The translations under genes and the position numbers were made by a program. Below, piece after piece: positions 34,118 through 46,415 of a stretch of 64,000 bases of DNA. Source of the DNA: Tachypleus tridentatus. Taxonomy: Eukaryota > Arthropoda > Merostomata > Xiphosura > Limulidae. The notes beneath the pieces were generated by a model, which was not told where the DNA came from, did no database searches, and saw only the letters and a list, made by a program, of their open reading frames with translations. Location: the NCBI RefSeq assembly GCF_004210375.1, contig NC_134829.1:30582034-30646033 (forward strand), written 5' to 3'. Each line of letters begins with the position of its first letter. The stretch's first letter is position 1.

Positions 34118-34748
34118 CAAATCGTTGCAATGTGTTTAGCGTCAATGTTTCCATGTCTCTTTTCTTAATAGAAAACATCAATTATTATTTATTACAAATT
34201 TAAATCAAAGATTTTACGTTATTCACCTATTATCATACAAGCACCATGGATTTTCATCAATATCTATAAAGTTAATGTTAGACCAACAGCAGAGTAGACA
34301 TTTAACCAGCCACCTTTTTACAATTGGAAGAATACTTATGACGAACATATGAAGTCTTTGAAAAGACCATATTAAAAGGATTTTATTCTAAGAATTCCAA
34401 TTTAAAACCCGATCTTCACAGTAGTTTCGTTTTTCGCAGTGATTTCGCCAAAGAGAAAAAGTGATTAACATTTACTCCTCTTCCAGAAATTACTACAACA
34501 TGAAAGTGAAGCTCATTACAACTACTGCAACAAATACATAATTAGCACGAGTGTTTTCTTAAATCTTCCCCACACTAAACTTTTGAAATAAAAAAAAAAC
34601 CAACAGATGATAAAACTAACATCACATATTACTATCCGGATGTTTACTCAAAAATTTACGTTTATCATAACAATAAATTTAGAGTTATCCTATTTGCATC
34701 TACACGATAATTCTTCAGCGCTATTTTTTTTTAATAAGAATATGAAAT

Positions 34749-35350
34749 TACAGTATACCCTCACCTGTTCGCGGGTTAGGCTCTTAACCCTATCGCACCT
34801 TATGCCGGTATAACGTCATAAAGTGAATGCTAGGTAAACCGGGTTTTTGTAGGTCATAGAGACTAAAAGCGCTTTTCGAGGGTATGTCTGTATTTACTCT
34901 CTCAAGCAGTTTTATCGAACAATTATTACCGAATTGTACTGTACTGTATTATTATTACCTGAACTGTGCGTACTGTATTTATCTGTCAAAGTTTGCCTTT
35001 AAATTTGTTCCACTTTCTGTCAATTCTTATTCATGTGTTGTCCGCATAGAAAATGGCTTTACGATACAGTATGGGTAACTATACTATGCGGTGTTACTGT
35101 CCTCCTGTACCTACGTTTCTTTTTGATTAAAATATTGTTGCAGTACAAAATTAAAATGTGTTTACATTATCATTACTACATTATTACTGTATTAATGAGT
35201 AAGAGTGTCTTTAGAAAGTGACTGGGAAGCATTCAGTACCGTATATAATCTCATACATAGAAGTTTTAAAACTGCATCCAATATTCGCTGTTTTTCGCTA
35301 TTTCTTTTTTTTCGTTCTTTAACCCCCCCAAATAGCGAGGGAATATTGTA
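34749..35350. mobile_element. pogo/Tigger-like MITE, about 600 bp (copy A)
   Basis: Ends TA-CAGTATACCCTC and GAGGGAATATTG-TA are inverted repeats with a TA target duplication. Inward, the left has GCGGGTTAGGCTCTTAACCC and the right GTTCTTTAACCCCCC. TA duplication and a CAG-type start fit Tc1/mariner superfamily pogo elements. Short open frames inside have no transposase motif, so it is non-autonomous. Copy B: 59072-59699. Confidence 0.75.
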
Positions 35351-36472
35351 TATCAAACTGATATTTCACCAGTGTTATCTTAAAATTTCCCATTCATCGT
35401 TGCCGTTACGACGCCTCTGGTTGTTCTTCTAATCTCCGTAGTTCTCCTCTACCTTCCGTTCAAAATCCGCTTTAGTGTCGTTCTAACGTACTTTTCAGAA
35501 CACTCTCAAGTTGCCAACTACGTCACGAGGCACGAAAAAACGCCTTAAATAGCACTCATGGGCCTTTTCACTGTATTCTAGTGCAACAAATAGAGAATAT
35601 AGCTCTCATATTCTGACGCAAAGTTTTAACTTTCAGATCTTTATTAAGCACCAAACGTATTTAAGAGTAATAAACATTTGTTTTTATAAAAGGTTAAAGG
35701 AAAATTGTGTAACATGCTTAACGAAAAGTCAAAAGAACATTCTAGAAATTTTGCGGAAGTGCACAACCATATAACACCTATTATGTAACCTTTATATTGC
35801 GATATAATATCCCGTAGCGTCATCTAGTATCTCGAATATTGTTTTCAATAACAAAAAGAAATATCCTGATGCATTACAGCCCCATCTATCAGAAAGAATA
35901 TTATTTATAAAAAATATAAAAGGAAAATCCTGAAGTATTAACAAAGTTTAAGTTTTCCCGATATACAAGTCCAAACTATTTAAAAGTTGTATTTTAAACA
36001 ATTTAAAGTTATAATCAAATATATTAAAATCTAGTTGATTGTAAACTTGTTTAGACCTTGCCCTACGTGTTCAAAATTACGGACAAAGCTATTTCAAATA
36101 TTTGATGAATTTAAAATTATAACCAAAACTCAATCAACGAGAAAATAAACATATTTTTAAATTTAAGTTTACTCGATAAAATCGGAAAAAAGCAATATTA
36201 CTTGTGTGTTTATTTCGGAAATATAGCTCATTATGACAAAATCACACAAAGTTCACACTTCTACGTTAGAAGTGCTTGTAATAATTCACCATATGACTAT
36301 ACAAACAAATCCACAACTCGCAATGATTTCAAAATATATTCTTTTTCAGTACAAGTACATTTAGTATTTCTTTCCATTCGTACATTTTGTTTTACATATT
36401 AAACCATGTATTGTTCTTCTTGATGACAGAAAACCAACTTGAAACAAAATGTATCTCGGAATGGTTAACTTG
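35351..36472. other. non-coding DNA
   Basis: AT-rich, closely matching copy B (59700-60830). A 66-codon frame at 36202-36402 is without a domain. Confidence 0.5.
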
Positions 36473-36545
36473 AAAATGTCCTTAAAAGATTGAAACGTTG
36501 TTCTATGCTTTATTAATAAAAATGTTAAAACGCATACCAGCCATG
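36473..36545 (+). repeat. conserved 75-bp repeat tail, copy 3 (A)
   Basis: Words AAAAGATTGAAACGTTGTTC, ATTAATAAAAATGTTAAAAC and GCATACCAGCC match the order seen at 7903-7980 and 18821-18900. Copy B has it at 60831-60897. Confidence 0.7.
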
Positions 36546-37114
36546 TTTTGTTTCTTTTATAATCTGTTATGGTATATACTTACCTGCAAAACATGTTAGC
36601 ATACATCGTAACATGAAAGTGAATAAAACAGGTCAGCAATTAGGTTCACTTTGTTTAGTGTAATTATTTCTTTTTTAAAATACATTCAAGCAATGAACAC
36701 TATCAAGAAATCAGAGCTAATTTCGCGTACTCGTTCTGCTCCTTTTTAAGGCCATATTCATGTAGGTTATTATGGTACCGTTAATGCAAAAATACACTAT
36801 CGTTCGATCTGATTTTGTGAACTTCTCACACAGTTCAAGGTCTATTTCGCCATTTCACATATATTCTAATTTAAAATCAAATCATTTACATGTATATACA
36901 CGCTTTTAATGTTGTCATAATAGATGAAAAACAATATTAAGTTACAGCGGTCTGGTAATAAATATATATATAAAATAAACAATGAACTGTAGTAATAATT
37001 TCATTAAGTAAAATTTGTATCCATAATTTTTATGCAAAAATCCAAAATAACAACCACCTTTATATGTATGTTTCATTATAGTTACCGGTCCAGGTTGTCA
37101 TACGGACATGTTTA

Positions 37115-37383
37115 TGGTTTGTTTCCTTTGTAATTTCGCGTAAAGCTACACGAAGGCTATTTGCGTTAGTCGTCTCTAATTTAGCGGTATAAGACTGCGG
37201 AAAGCTGCTAGTCATCTCCACCCACCGCCAACTGTTGGGTTACTCTTTTACCAACGAATAGTGGGATTGGGCGTCACATTATAACGCCCCCACGGCTGAA
37301 ACGCCAGCACGTTTAGTATGACGGAGATTCGAACCCACGACCCTCAGATTACGAGTCGAACGCCTTAACCCACCTGACAATGC
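37115..37383 (-). mobile_element. tRNA-derived SINE at the right edge of copy A
   Basis: A full-length family-1 SINE, with its head near 37383 and tail near 37120. The duplication boundary (37294) falls inside its body. In copy B only the tail-side part (61456-61633) is present. Confidence 0.93.
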
Positions 37384-37926
37384 TAGGCCGCCTACATATT
37401 TAATGCTACACATCCCACAAGGGCGCACGCACTCAGCTTCCTACCCTTATTTGATTTTTCTACAATTTTTCACGACGACTGACAAGATTAACATCGGCGT
37501 TTGGATTTTGTTCGATAAATGGGATATTTCCAACGCATTTGGGTATTACTACCACATACATTATCCGTTATGACAATAAGTTGACAACCTGGACCGCTAC
37601 AACAAATGCGATATTTAATTCATTGTTGTTTTATGGTGCTGATTTAATGGGTTATTAGCAATTACTGTAAAATTTGTTCATATTTATAGGTAGAAATGAC
37701 TGAGGATATTATTGTCATTTGTGCAATATTTCTGAAGTTCACATAATATCAATAACTTGGTGTTAAAAACAAAATGTGAAATCAATCTTTATTGCTAAAT
37801 ATAATGTGGACAGTTTTAATACTAATTAACTTTTTCATGTGTTGGTACAATAGTTGTACAGAAGGTCTAATAGAAGTTATAAACTTATCTAATTTCGTGC
37901 AGAGAAGTCGCTTGCATCGGCATAAG
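37384..37926 (+). other. intron upstream of the ena EVH1 exon
   Basis: Unique sequence between copy A and the ena exon. No exon 1 of ena is recognisable here. A 62-codon minus frame at 37782-37970 overlaps the exon antisense and is a shadow. Confidence 0.5.
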
Positions 37927-38066
37927 CTTCTGTGATGATTTACGATGACCTGAATGAACGATGGATTCACAGTGGTTCATCGAGTGGTCTTTCTAAAGTC
38001 CATATCTACAATCATGTTGCCAATAATGCATTCAGGGTGGTGGGAAGAAAACTACAAGACCATGAA
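37927..38066 (+). CDS. ena: Ena/VASP protein, EVH1 domain exon
   Basis: Ena/VASP proteins bind FPPPP motifs through their N-terminal EVH1 domain and drive actin filament elongation at leading edges and focal adhesions. This 140-bp exon encodes the first half of EVH1: SVMIYDDLNERWIHSG, SSGLSKVHIYNHVANN, AFRVVGRKLQDHE. It aligns without gaps to Drosophila Ena and human ENAH. The Tyr of IYDD and the Trp of ERW correspond to the ligand-binding aromatics Tyr16 and Trp23 of Mena. The acceptor is ATAAG before 37927, entering in phase 1. The donor is GTATGT at 38067, phase 0, at the same LQDH(E/Q)/VVIN junction where family exons meet. His replaces the usual Pro of KWVP. The polypyrimidine tract is weak. 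No neighbouring ena exon was found, so flanking introns are large. Confidence 0.95.
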
Positions 38067-39429
38067 GTATGTATACATTTATACGAGTTGATATTTTCAA
38101 AATAATTTTTAGTTTTCTTTTATGTTTCTTAATGTTTGATCTCATTTCTGACCCAGGAGAAAACAGGCTTATTGAGCATATGTGTGAGGACGTTATTCTA
38201 ATCTTTGGAAGACCCTCGACCTGAGCCGTGTATGGTAGCTCTAAATGTAGAATGTACGTTGGACCTTGTCCTTTTATATAATCTCGTGCGCATTACTGAT
38301 ATATCCAACATAACATATGTCATAGTACTTACTTCAAAAGATTAAATTTGATATTTTGAATGTGGAAAAGACCTATCTACAGTCAATTTGATTTTTTATC
38401 AACCATTTAGGTTCATTGGTTTCTGATGGCTTGCCAGATTTTGAAACTATTTTAAAACTGCATCACAAAACATTTTTCGAGATTCTGCATTTTGTTACAA
38501 ATGGTGTAAGTAAGTTTTGGACATTTACATATTCCACTGAAGTTTGTTTTTGAGCATTTTTCTAGGTAATTAATAATATTATCTGAATAGATTATTTATT
38601 AAAATCTCCACCGAGTATTTGGTGATGTGGATGGCACAACACGAGTCGAAAAACCAAGTTGTGTTAATTAGAAAATTGCATAGATGTGAAACATTTCTTT
38701 ATTAAAATGTCCTGATAGAATTTAAATTAACCTATGATTAGTACTGTTATTGTATTAAACAAATGTTGATAACTATTTCAGTACAGTTTAAACTAATTAA
38801 ATTTGCTGTTTTGAAAACGTATATTTTCAGTTTTTGTTTCAATGTGCTATACTGCTGCTAATTTATTCAATGTAAAATGAGTGTATTTTATCATGCTTAT
38901 TTGAAATGGTAATAAACTGGACATATGTTCTGTGGTACAAATTATGTTAGGTATGTTATATAACCCATGGTATTGGCAACATTTTAAAACTACAATAGAT
39001 TTGAGTGACAGTTATTATTGTGTTATGCACATATTGTGTATCTATCTCTCCTGTATATGTGTGTGTGTGTGGATTGCAAATATAAGTATGTATGTATTGT
39101 TACAAGATATATTTTTTAAAGCTCTAAGTTTAGAATAAGGGACTTTGAGAAATAACTGAACACAAAGATGAGATTACAAATACAAGTGGACAATGAAACA
39201 ACAATGAGATGGAATGTTTATTTTTTTTAACCAATAGAATGAGTCATTCTGCATGTTAACATTTTGGATCTGTGTTACATATTGAGTTGATTTTTACATT
39301 GGGATGGTGTAGATAACATCAAGGCCTACAACAACTTATAAAGTGTAAAAACCTATAAAGAAACTTTAAAGAAGAAATAAAACTGATTTGTTGTTGTTAC
39401 ATAGACTGGGAATGGAATTATTTTACCAT
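38067..39429 (+). other. ena intron, plain part
   Basis: AT-rich intron. The expected next exon (the VVINC...FHQWRD half of EVH1) was sought on the plus strand and not seen. A short (GT)n run lies near 39059-39070. Confidence 0.5.
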
Positions 39430-39830
39430 ATTATTAAAAGTTATCTTTGTTTTTGCAAATTTATCACAGTGTATTGTGATAATAGATTAGAAAAAAAATA
39501 ATTTGTTTTGCCCACTGTCTTTTAAACTATTTAACTACACTGTAGACTTTGACAAAAATATCCAACTGTTTAAAGCTCTGGATACAAGTGTGGTGACTAA
39601 TCAAACTGTATTGTGATAACAGAGTAGGAGAAATAATTTGTCATATTGTGTTCTAAATGTAAATGAACCAGACTGTGTGGATTTTGACAACAACAAAAAA
39701 CAGTTAGCTAAAACTCTGGATACAACTATGATAACCAACAATGTAATAAAGATTTGTATACATGTTTGATTTGTTTCAAATATATTACTGTAGAACAGCA
39801 GGCTGTGTGCTGTTTGATTTTGCTGAAATT
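39430..39830. repeat. decayed ~132-bp tandem repeat in the ena intron
   Basis: Three diverged units carry GTATTGTGATAA, GTGTTCTAAA, GACTGTGTGGATTTTGACAA and AAAACTCTGGATAC, with phase points near 39537, 39671 and 39801. They share words with the repeat at 30300-30740 (GTGTTCTAAA then GCCTGTGTGGAATTTAACGA). Confidence 0.65.
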
Positions 39831-39957
39831 TATCGCCAACAATCGCATACATTTAAAATACAGAATTCAGCTCACACATGCATAAAACCTGACAGTGTTA
39901 CTGTACAGTTTCACATTTACTGGATGGTTAATTGTCACAACCAGATTATTGCATTTA

Positions 39958-40190
39958 TAATATATCAACAGATTGTAGAATCAATCAGTGGTCAAATAAT
40001 GTGTTGTTCCAATGGAGAGAGTAATTTTGCAGGCAGATATACCAACAGATTGTAGAATCAATCAGTAGTCAAATAATGTGTTGTTGTTCCAATGGAGAGA
40101 GTAATTTTGCAGGCAGATACATCAACAGATTTTAGAATCAATCAGTGGTCAAATAATGTTGTTGTTCCAATGGAGAGAGTAATTTTGCAT
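39958..40190. repeat. 77-80 bp tandem repeat, three units
   Basis: The unit is CAACAGATTGTAGAATCAAT, CAGTGGTCAAATAATGTGTT, GTTCCAATGGAGAGAGTAAT, TTTGCAGGCAGATA. Starts are near 39966, 40043 and 40123. (GTT)n length causes the period change. It lies in the ena intron, outside the duplicated segment. Confidence 0.92.
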
Positions 40191-40610
40191 AGAACATAGA
40201 GTATGTGAGCCATTCTGATGCTCATTAGATTTACTTGATTAATCATTCCAATACATCATTTGATTCTGTGTTAATAGTTAACATATATATACATACACAG
40301 CCTCTTACCTCTGATTTCTTTTCTGCCATTTTATTGTTATGAAAGTTGTTGTAGAAACATGATCAGGTTAAAAACCAGTCACCATTTGAACAACAAGTGA
40401 CAACTGTAATTTGTTTATGAAAACAAACTTTTAAATAACAAGCTACAGACCAAGTTTTTCAAGTCCACTGAAGTTGAAACTTAAACTTTACGTTCTTCAC
40501 AAGTTCGAAGTAGTGGATCTTTTTCACTTTGGTTCTCATATCCATAAGGTTTGTCAGGGTTGTCACCGTGAGACTATCTGAAAGGCTGTAAAAAAAAAAA
40601 GAGAAAAAAT
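40191..40610. other. end of the unique spacer
   Basis: No coding signal. An A-rich run at about 40590-40609 immediately precedes the start of copy B at 40611. Confidence 0.5.
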
Positions 40611-41680
40611 ACAGATCTGTTACAATGTTCTTTTTGTTATCTATTAATTTAGGATATTAGTGATGAATAAAGGTCAATAAATTAAAACCAATAAAACAAC
40701 TATAATTTCTTCCCTAAGACTGGTTGGTTTAAAACGAACAAACAATTACTTGTACATATTTATTACCTAACTTTTATGTTTGAAAAATGTGGTCAGGTTA
40801 TACACAAATTTACCTCCATTAAACTCTAATACCACACTCAACTATATTTCAATGAATTTCTGTCTGAGCTGAGAGGAAAATCTTTATAGCACGTGTAATA
40901 AACGTCATGAATACACAGTACTAATAAGAGCTACTTTTCGACTGGAAATAAAAATAAAGAATATACTTGAAAGTTTGAAAACCACTCAAAACATCATAAA
41001 ACAATCTTTTTTTGCTACTCGAAATATTAATGTACACATCACTGTAATTCCCGAAGAAGTAATTTTGTTTCATATTTATGTGAAATAAAAATGCCTACCA
41101 TACTGTAATGAAAGTGACAGTAGGGCATTTGGTATCCATTTCATTAAAAAGTTTTCTACTGTTTTCATTTTCAACCACAGAATTATTATGAAATATAAAA
41201 CATAGAATATTTGAAATATAACACTGTAAGATGTAATGCTAAGCAAAGTGTATCGATGTATACTGCAATGCTATTACACTAAAAAGATGGACAGTCTCTT
41301 GTGTTGTTTCAATGCCAGTGTTGTTACATTTTTTATCTGATATTGTGGTATTTTCAGCTAAAACCATTTCTCCAAAAAAGTAAATCAGCTAGGCCCTCTA
41401 TATAATACGAAGTTTGGCAAGATATATTGCAAAGTAATACTGAGTGCCTTTACAGAAAACTGAGTTTGTCCTACAAAATAAACTAAATACAATATTTAAT
41501 ATACACTGAAATAACTTTTATTCGTACAATACAAAATAACTGTGTGCGTGTGTAAAGTTCTGTTTTTGAAATGATGGATAGTTGCTTTTATTGAAGAGAT
41601 GGATAGATCAGTCTGGTTACATTCTCTCAAGAATTAGTTCCAGGTTGACCATATGACTAAATATAATATTCCAGAATGAC
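40611..41680. other. non-coding left part of copy B
   Basis: Matches 12166-13233 with about nine differences. No coding signal. Confidence 0.6.
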
Positions 41681-42214
41681 TGAGCTGAATATGTAACATA
41701 AAATTACCCAGAGTTCCCAGTGTTACCCATTTGATTGGTTATTCCCATTAAAAAGTAAAGGTTGTAATTTTGAGACATCCTGATCTTAGCTGAATATGTA
41801 ACATAAATTACCCACAGTTCCCAGTGTTACCCATTTGATTGGTTATTCCCATTAAAAAGTAAAGGTTGTAATTTTGAGACATCCTGATCTTAGCTGAATA
41901 TGTAACATAAATTACCCAGAGTTTCCAGTGTTACCCATTTGATTGGTTATTCCCATTAAAAAGTAAAGGTTGTAATCTTGAGACATCCTGATCTTAGCTG
42001 AATATGTAACATAAAATTGCCCAGAGTTCCCAGTGTTACCCATTTGATTGGTTATTCCCATTAAAAAGTAAAGGTTGTAATCTTGAGACATCCTGATCTT
42101 AGCTGAATATGTAACATAAAATTACCCAGAGTTCCCAGTGTTACCCATTTGATTGGTTATTCCCATTAAAAAGTAAAGGTTGTAATCTTGAGACATCCTG
42201 ATCTTAGCTGAATA
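41681..42214. repeat. 104-bp satellite array, 5 units (copy B)
   Basis: The first two units match the first two of the copy A array. The last three match the last three, including the rare words GAGTTTCCAGTG and AAATTGCCCAG. The interior 47 units of copy A have no counterpart. Confidence 0.97.
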
Positions 42215-43809
42215 CTCAACAGCCATACCATCCATATATTTTGAAGGATGCATAAGAAGAAAAGTAGGTAGGATTAAAACAACTTAATGTTCTTCTTGTC
42301 CACATGTCATGTGAAAACTGCATGTTTTCATGCCTAAAGATGACCTTAGAAGGTCAAAACATTGTTTTGTAGTTTATTTTAATCAAAGTTTTAATATCCA
42401 TACCAGCTGTCTGGATAACACATTTTTTACTTCAAGTGGGTTTCTCATCATCACAAATTTACCCAAATTCGAAGTGCATTTTATATTTCAATGCTAGCAG
42501 CATGGAGTTTTTATATGTTTTATCACTACCACTGAGACATTTTTGTTAAATTCTGTGCTGCTATCAAGAAATATTTTATGTTGCAACACTAAGAACAAAC
42601 ACCATATCATGAGTTGTACGTGTAAGTTATATTGTAACTGGTATGATGAATTTTTATATTTTGATACTTATAATGTCATGGTGTATTTGGTTTAACTATC
42701 AGTTTAAGTTCTTCAATTTTATCAACTCTGTTGTGTTAAAACTCAATTATTCCCGACTTACCCTCTTTTTTTACCTTTGTTTTCAACTGCACTGGAATCA
42801 TCGTTAGCAGCACTACAGCACTGAAAACAGTAATTCCTCCAACACCATAACAAAGTGTATTTTTATAGAACCAAGTGCAGTTATTACACATCAGTCTAAA
42901 AGATTTAACATAGGAAAATTATAACGTATCTTATTAATTCACATAAACAAAGAAACACAACAAGCCTTCACTATCCCAAAAGCTCTAAGATTTGTTAGAG
43001 AGACACCAACCATTCTAACCTTACATATTTCTTTGATTCTCATTATCATATATGATCAAAATATACATATTGAAACATGAAAACTCATATCTAAAATAAT
43101 TTTATTTTACAAATCATGAACAATTCCATTAAAATATTTTTTTGTGCAATGTAAATACACCAACAAGTGACATAAACATTCCCACAAGGATCTAATCATT
43201 TAAAGTGTAAAAGTTTTCATAAGAATATCATCTTGTGTAACACAATGACAAATGTATATCATTTAATCTGGGAGGTTCATTCATTTTACCCGCTTCAAAT
43301 AAACTTGAATTATTGTAAGGATTACTCTTATTGAGTGGGTACTTTCTGAGTGTTTACATAATAGAAGAATGCAATGTTCATTCCACTTAATGATAAGAAA
43401 GGCATTTTATATTTCCAACTGTAAGTTTTAAATTTCTACAACATAGTTATACATCACAGACTAACTTCACAAATAATGCTAAAAAAGTCATTACTTGCTA
43501 ATATCTGATGCATCTACAATACTTTTCATATCTCTGTTAGTTCACTAAAAACAAACTGAAACTTTACACTTCCCAGTTGACTATATCTCTCATGATCACA
43601 ATAGTTTACCTTAGGTCTGGATCAACTTTATGCTTTGTTCTACTTTGGGTTGGATGTTTTAATTATCTTGCACTTCCATTCTTTTTAACATTGGAAGTTT
43701 AACATCTAGTGGTATGTCATGTATTGCACAAGGATTTCTTGATCTCGTATAATAATAATAAAAATTAAAAAACTGTTCAAATCTAAAGATAGTCTAACAT
43801 TACATGTGT
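42215..43809. other. non-coding DNA with one conserved repeat tail (copy B)
   Basis: Counterpart of 18701-20289. It carries the conserved 75-bp tail at 42335-42414 and otherwise nothing recognised. Confidence 0.5.
42335..42414 (+). repeat. conserved 75-bp repeat tail, copy 2 (B)
   Basis: Duplicate of 18821-18900, identical over the core words. Confidence 0.75.
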
Positions 43810-44250
43810 TTCTGAATGAAGTCTATTCCTAATATGTATCCTTCCTCAATGTCAATCATCATTACATCAATTTGTGTGGAGAAGTTTCCCACAGTGAGAA
43901 TGACCCCCACTTTCCTCTTGTTGGAACCTCATGCATGTCAGAACCGATACAAGCAGTTTCCCAACCTTCATTATCAGAGAAGATCAAATAATGGCAACTG
44001 TTGAACCAGTATTAATCAAGATATTTTGAGAATTTCCATAAATTAATCCATTAATTTGGGAACTGGTTTCTTTAGATAACAAATTTCTTAATTTAATTAC
44101 AACAAATGGAATTTTCTTGACTGACTTTCACTTTTTTGAGTTCAGCTAATTTCTGTTGCCAAAGGTCTGATTAGCTCTCCTTTTCCTTTGGTGTGGAGAG
44201 TTTCTGTGGTTCATTCTTAGGGTATCATCTCATGGGTTTATTATCATACT
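43810..44250 (-). mobile_element. Ty3/Gypsy protease-region relic (copy B)
   Basis: Counterpart of 20290-20730: the same fossil protease-region remains, broken several times, carried along by the segment duplication. Confidence 0.6.
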
Positions 44251-45084
44251 AATAGATGCTGTTGAAACAATTCAGTGGTAATTTCCATAAAATTAGTGAG
44301 GAATGAATATAAAATGGGCATTTAATCTAATCCTTTGGAATAGTGTACAAGCTGTGATGGTGTACAAGCTGTGAAATTCTCTTCCAAAATAAATACTTTT
44401 ATTCTTATTGGTGTTTTCACTGCCCATTCAGTACAGGTTAACGGATTAATGTTAATATTGATATGAAATATTAAGGAATTGCAAAAAAATTAATAATTTT
44501 CTTGTAATGTACCTTTGAAAATAAACAATTTAATACACTTTTATTTCTACATGTAACAGTTCAGGAGATACAGAATATGATAGACAGATATATAAACACA
44601 CACTTGGCTGTTAGATACAAAGATATTGGTCTGTCACAGTTTCATCAGTATTGTCCATGATTTTAATATAAAAAATGGCAGTTTATTCTTAAGTTGCAAA
44701 TAAAATGATACAAAAAATGTAATTTGCCCTTCTTATTAATACAAGAAAATATATAGTAAGTGATCAATCACTTAAATCATTTATTCTACCTACCTTTATA
44801 TAAAATGTACGAGATATCAAATTTAGGTGTAAATGTGTAATTGTCACTTTTCCTATTTTTTATATATTTAGGAAGTAGAGGAATTCGATGGTTATTCATC
44901 CAAGATCAGATTAGAAAGTTATGATATTATAAACAAGTAAGAATATGGAGCACTACATTGTGAATCAATTAAAACATGAAATATTATTATGGCAAAAGTC
45001 AAGGAAAGATGGAAAATTGTTATTTATAACAAGAAACAACATAATGAAAACAGTAAGCACAATACTTGCAAGGTAAGTTGCTAA

Positions 45085-45178
45085 TTGCCAGCCTCAGATG
45101 ATAGAGAAGTTGGGAAGTAATCTAAGTTCGAATCCCTGTCACACAAAACATGCTTGCCCTCTCAGCATGTGCACGTTT
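45085..45178 (+). mobile_element. tRNA-derived SINE fragment (copy B)
   Basis: Counterpart of 21570-21660, with the same truncation point after the head-to-body junction. Confidence 0.7.
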
Positions 45179-45296
45179 TACTGACATCACAACAGTTTAA
45201 GTTTCAACATTAAATGTTCCTTATGTAACGCCATTTTAGTGTCTTTCCGGAATATAAGGATTATAATTTCTGCTATAATACGGAGGCTATTTTAAA

Positions 45297-45890
45297 ATGA
45301 TCAGCGTCACTATGTCTGGTCATGCTCTATCTGACGACTGTGCATATTGATAATAGCCTTCTGATGTGGTATACATTGCAAAATACTCAATCATACGGCA
45401 ATCATTTCCAAAGTTCACTGGTCCCACTTCCAGGTTTTCCATAAGTTATACAGTGAATGTAGATTATGGTTTTCCAGCACCTGCTTCAGCAGTGTGATTA
45501 TACAAAACCCCTTGTGTGCTGACTTTACCAACATGTCTTTGTATGGAACATGTGAACACCCATCCCAGCTGCTTTAAGGTATGATACAGTTGAAGGAGTA
45601 AGTCCTAGAAGTAACTTCTGCATATGCGATTTCTGTCACTTTTCTAAATGGAGATCATTCTTGAATATGGTGTGTACTGTTATTTTTGACATTTGTTATA
45701 AGACTTTGCTTTCCATGGATGGTTAATATTTGTTCCATGTTTCTTTTTGAATGGTCCTGGTGCTCCAAGTTCATAAATATTCCTTTGTTTTCGAAAGGCG
45801 CCGAGTGCATGTTCTTGTCATGGAAGTTGTAAATACCAGACCTGAACACATCTTTGTCATCTGAATGTATCAATATTTTCGCCTGCAACA
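45297..45890 (-). pseudogene. unrecognised decayed coding relic (copy B)
   Basis: Counterpart of 21780-22385. An open stretch of 78 codons (45655-45891, minus) has varied, protein-like composition without low complexity, rich in His, Asn and Lys. The remainder is broken. The family is unknown. A virus-like origin is possible, so it is described only as a fossil. Confidence 0.4.
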
Positions 45891-46142
45891 TATGCTAACT
45901 AAAAGATTATAGTTTAGATGGCATCACACTACCTACGAAAAGGCAAAAAAAAAATGCCAAAATACATTTGCAATTGATGTTGTTGTACTGCGATTTCACA
46001 TTGGTTGTGGTACTCACGTGATATTCTGATTTGTATATTCAAAATAAACTTAATATAACTCAACACTCTGTTTACTAATTTTCTGTACTATACTGTATGA
46101 TATTTTCTGAGCCATACTAAAGTTGTTTATTACAAGAAGAAT

Positions 46143-46415
46143 TGGTTTTGGTTTGTTCTGAATTTCACGCACAGCTACTCAAGGGCTATCTGCACTAGTC
46201 GCCCATAATTTAACAGTGTACGGCTAGAGGGAAGGCAGCTAGTCATCATCACCCACCGTGAACTCTTGGACTACTCTTTTACCAACGAATGGTGGGATTG
46301 GCCGTTACATTATAACGCTCCCACGGCTGAAAGGGCGAGCATATTTGGTGCGACGGGGATTCAAACCCGCGACCCTCAGATTACGAGTCGAGTGCCTTAT
46401 CCACCTGGCCATGCT
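46143..46415 (-). mobile_element. tRNA-derived SINE, family 1 (copy B)
   Basis: Counterpart of 22627-22900, nearly identical. Confidence 0.93.

Larger units (their letters stand above)
12166..37294. repeat. copy A of a 21-25 kb duplicated segment
   Basis: Aligns in the same orientation with 40611-61633. The left edge is the word ACAGATCTGTTACAATGTTC in both copies, with unrelated sequence before it. The right edge falls inside a family-1 SINE at a shared CCCCCACG. Sampled stretches differ at about 1% of bases (about nine differences over the first 1.07 kb), rising to perhaps 3% near 33-34 kb. The size difference is explained by satellite copy number, one SINE and small indels. Confidence 0.97.
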
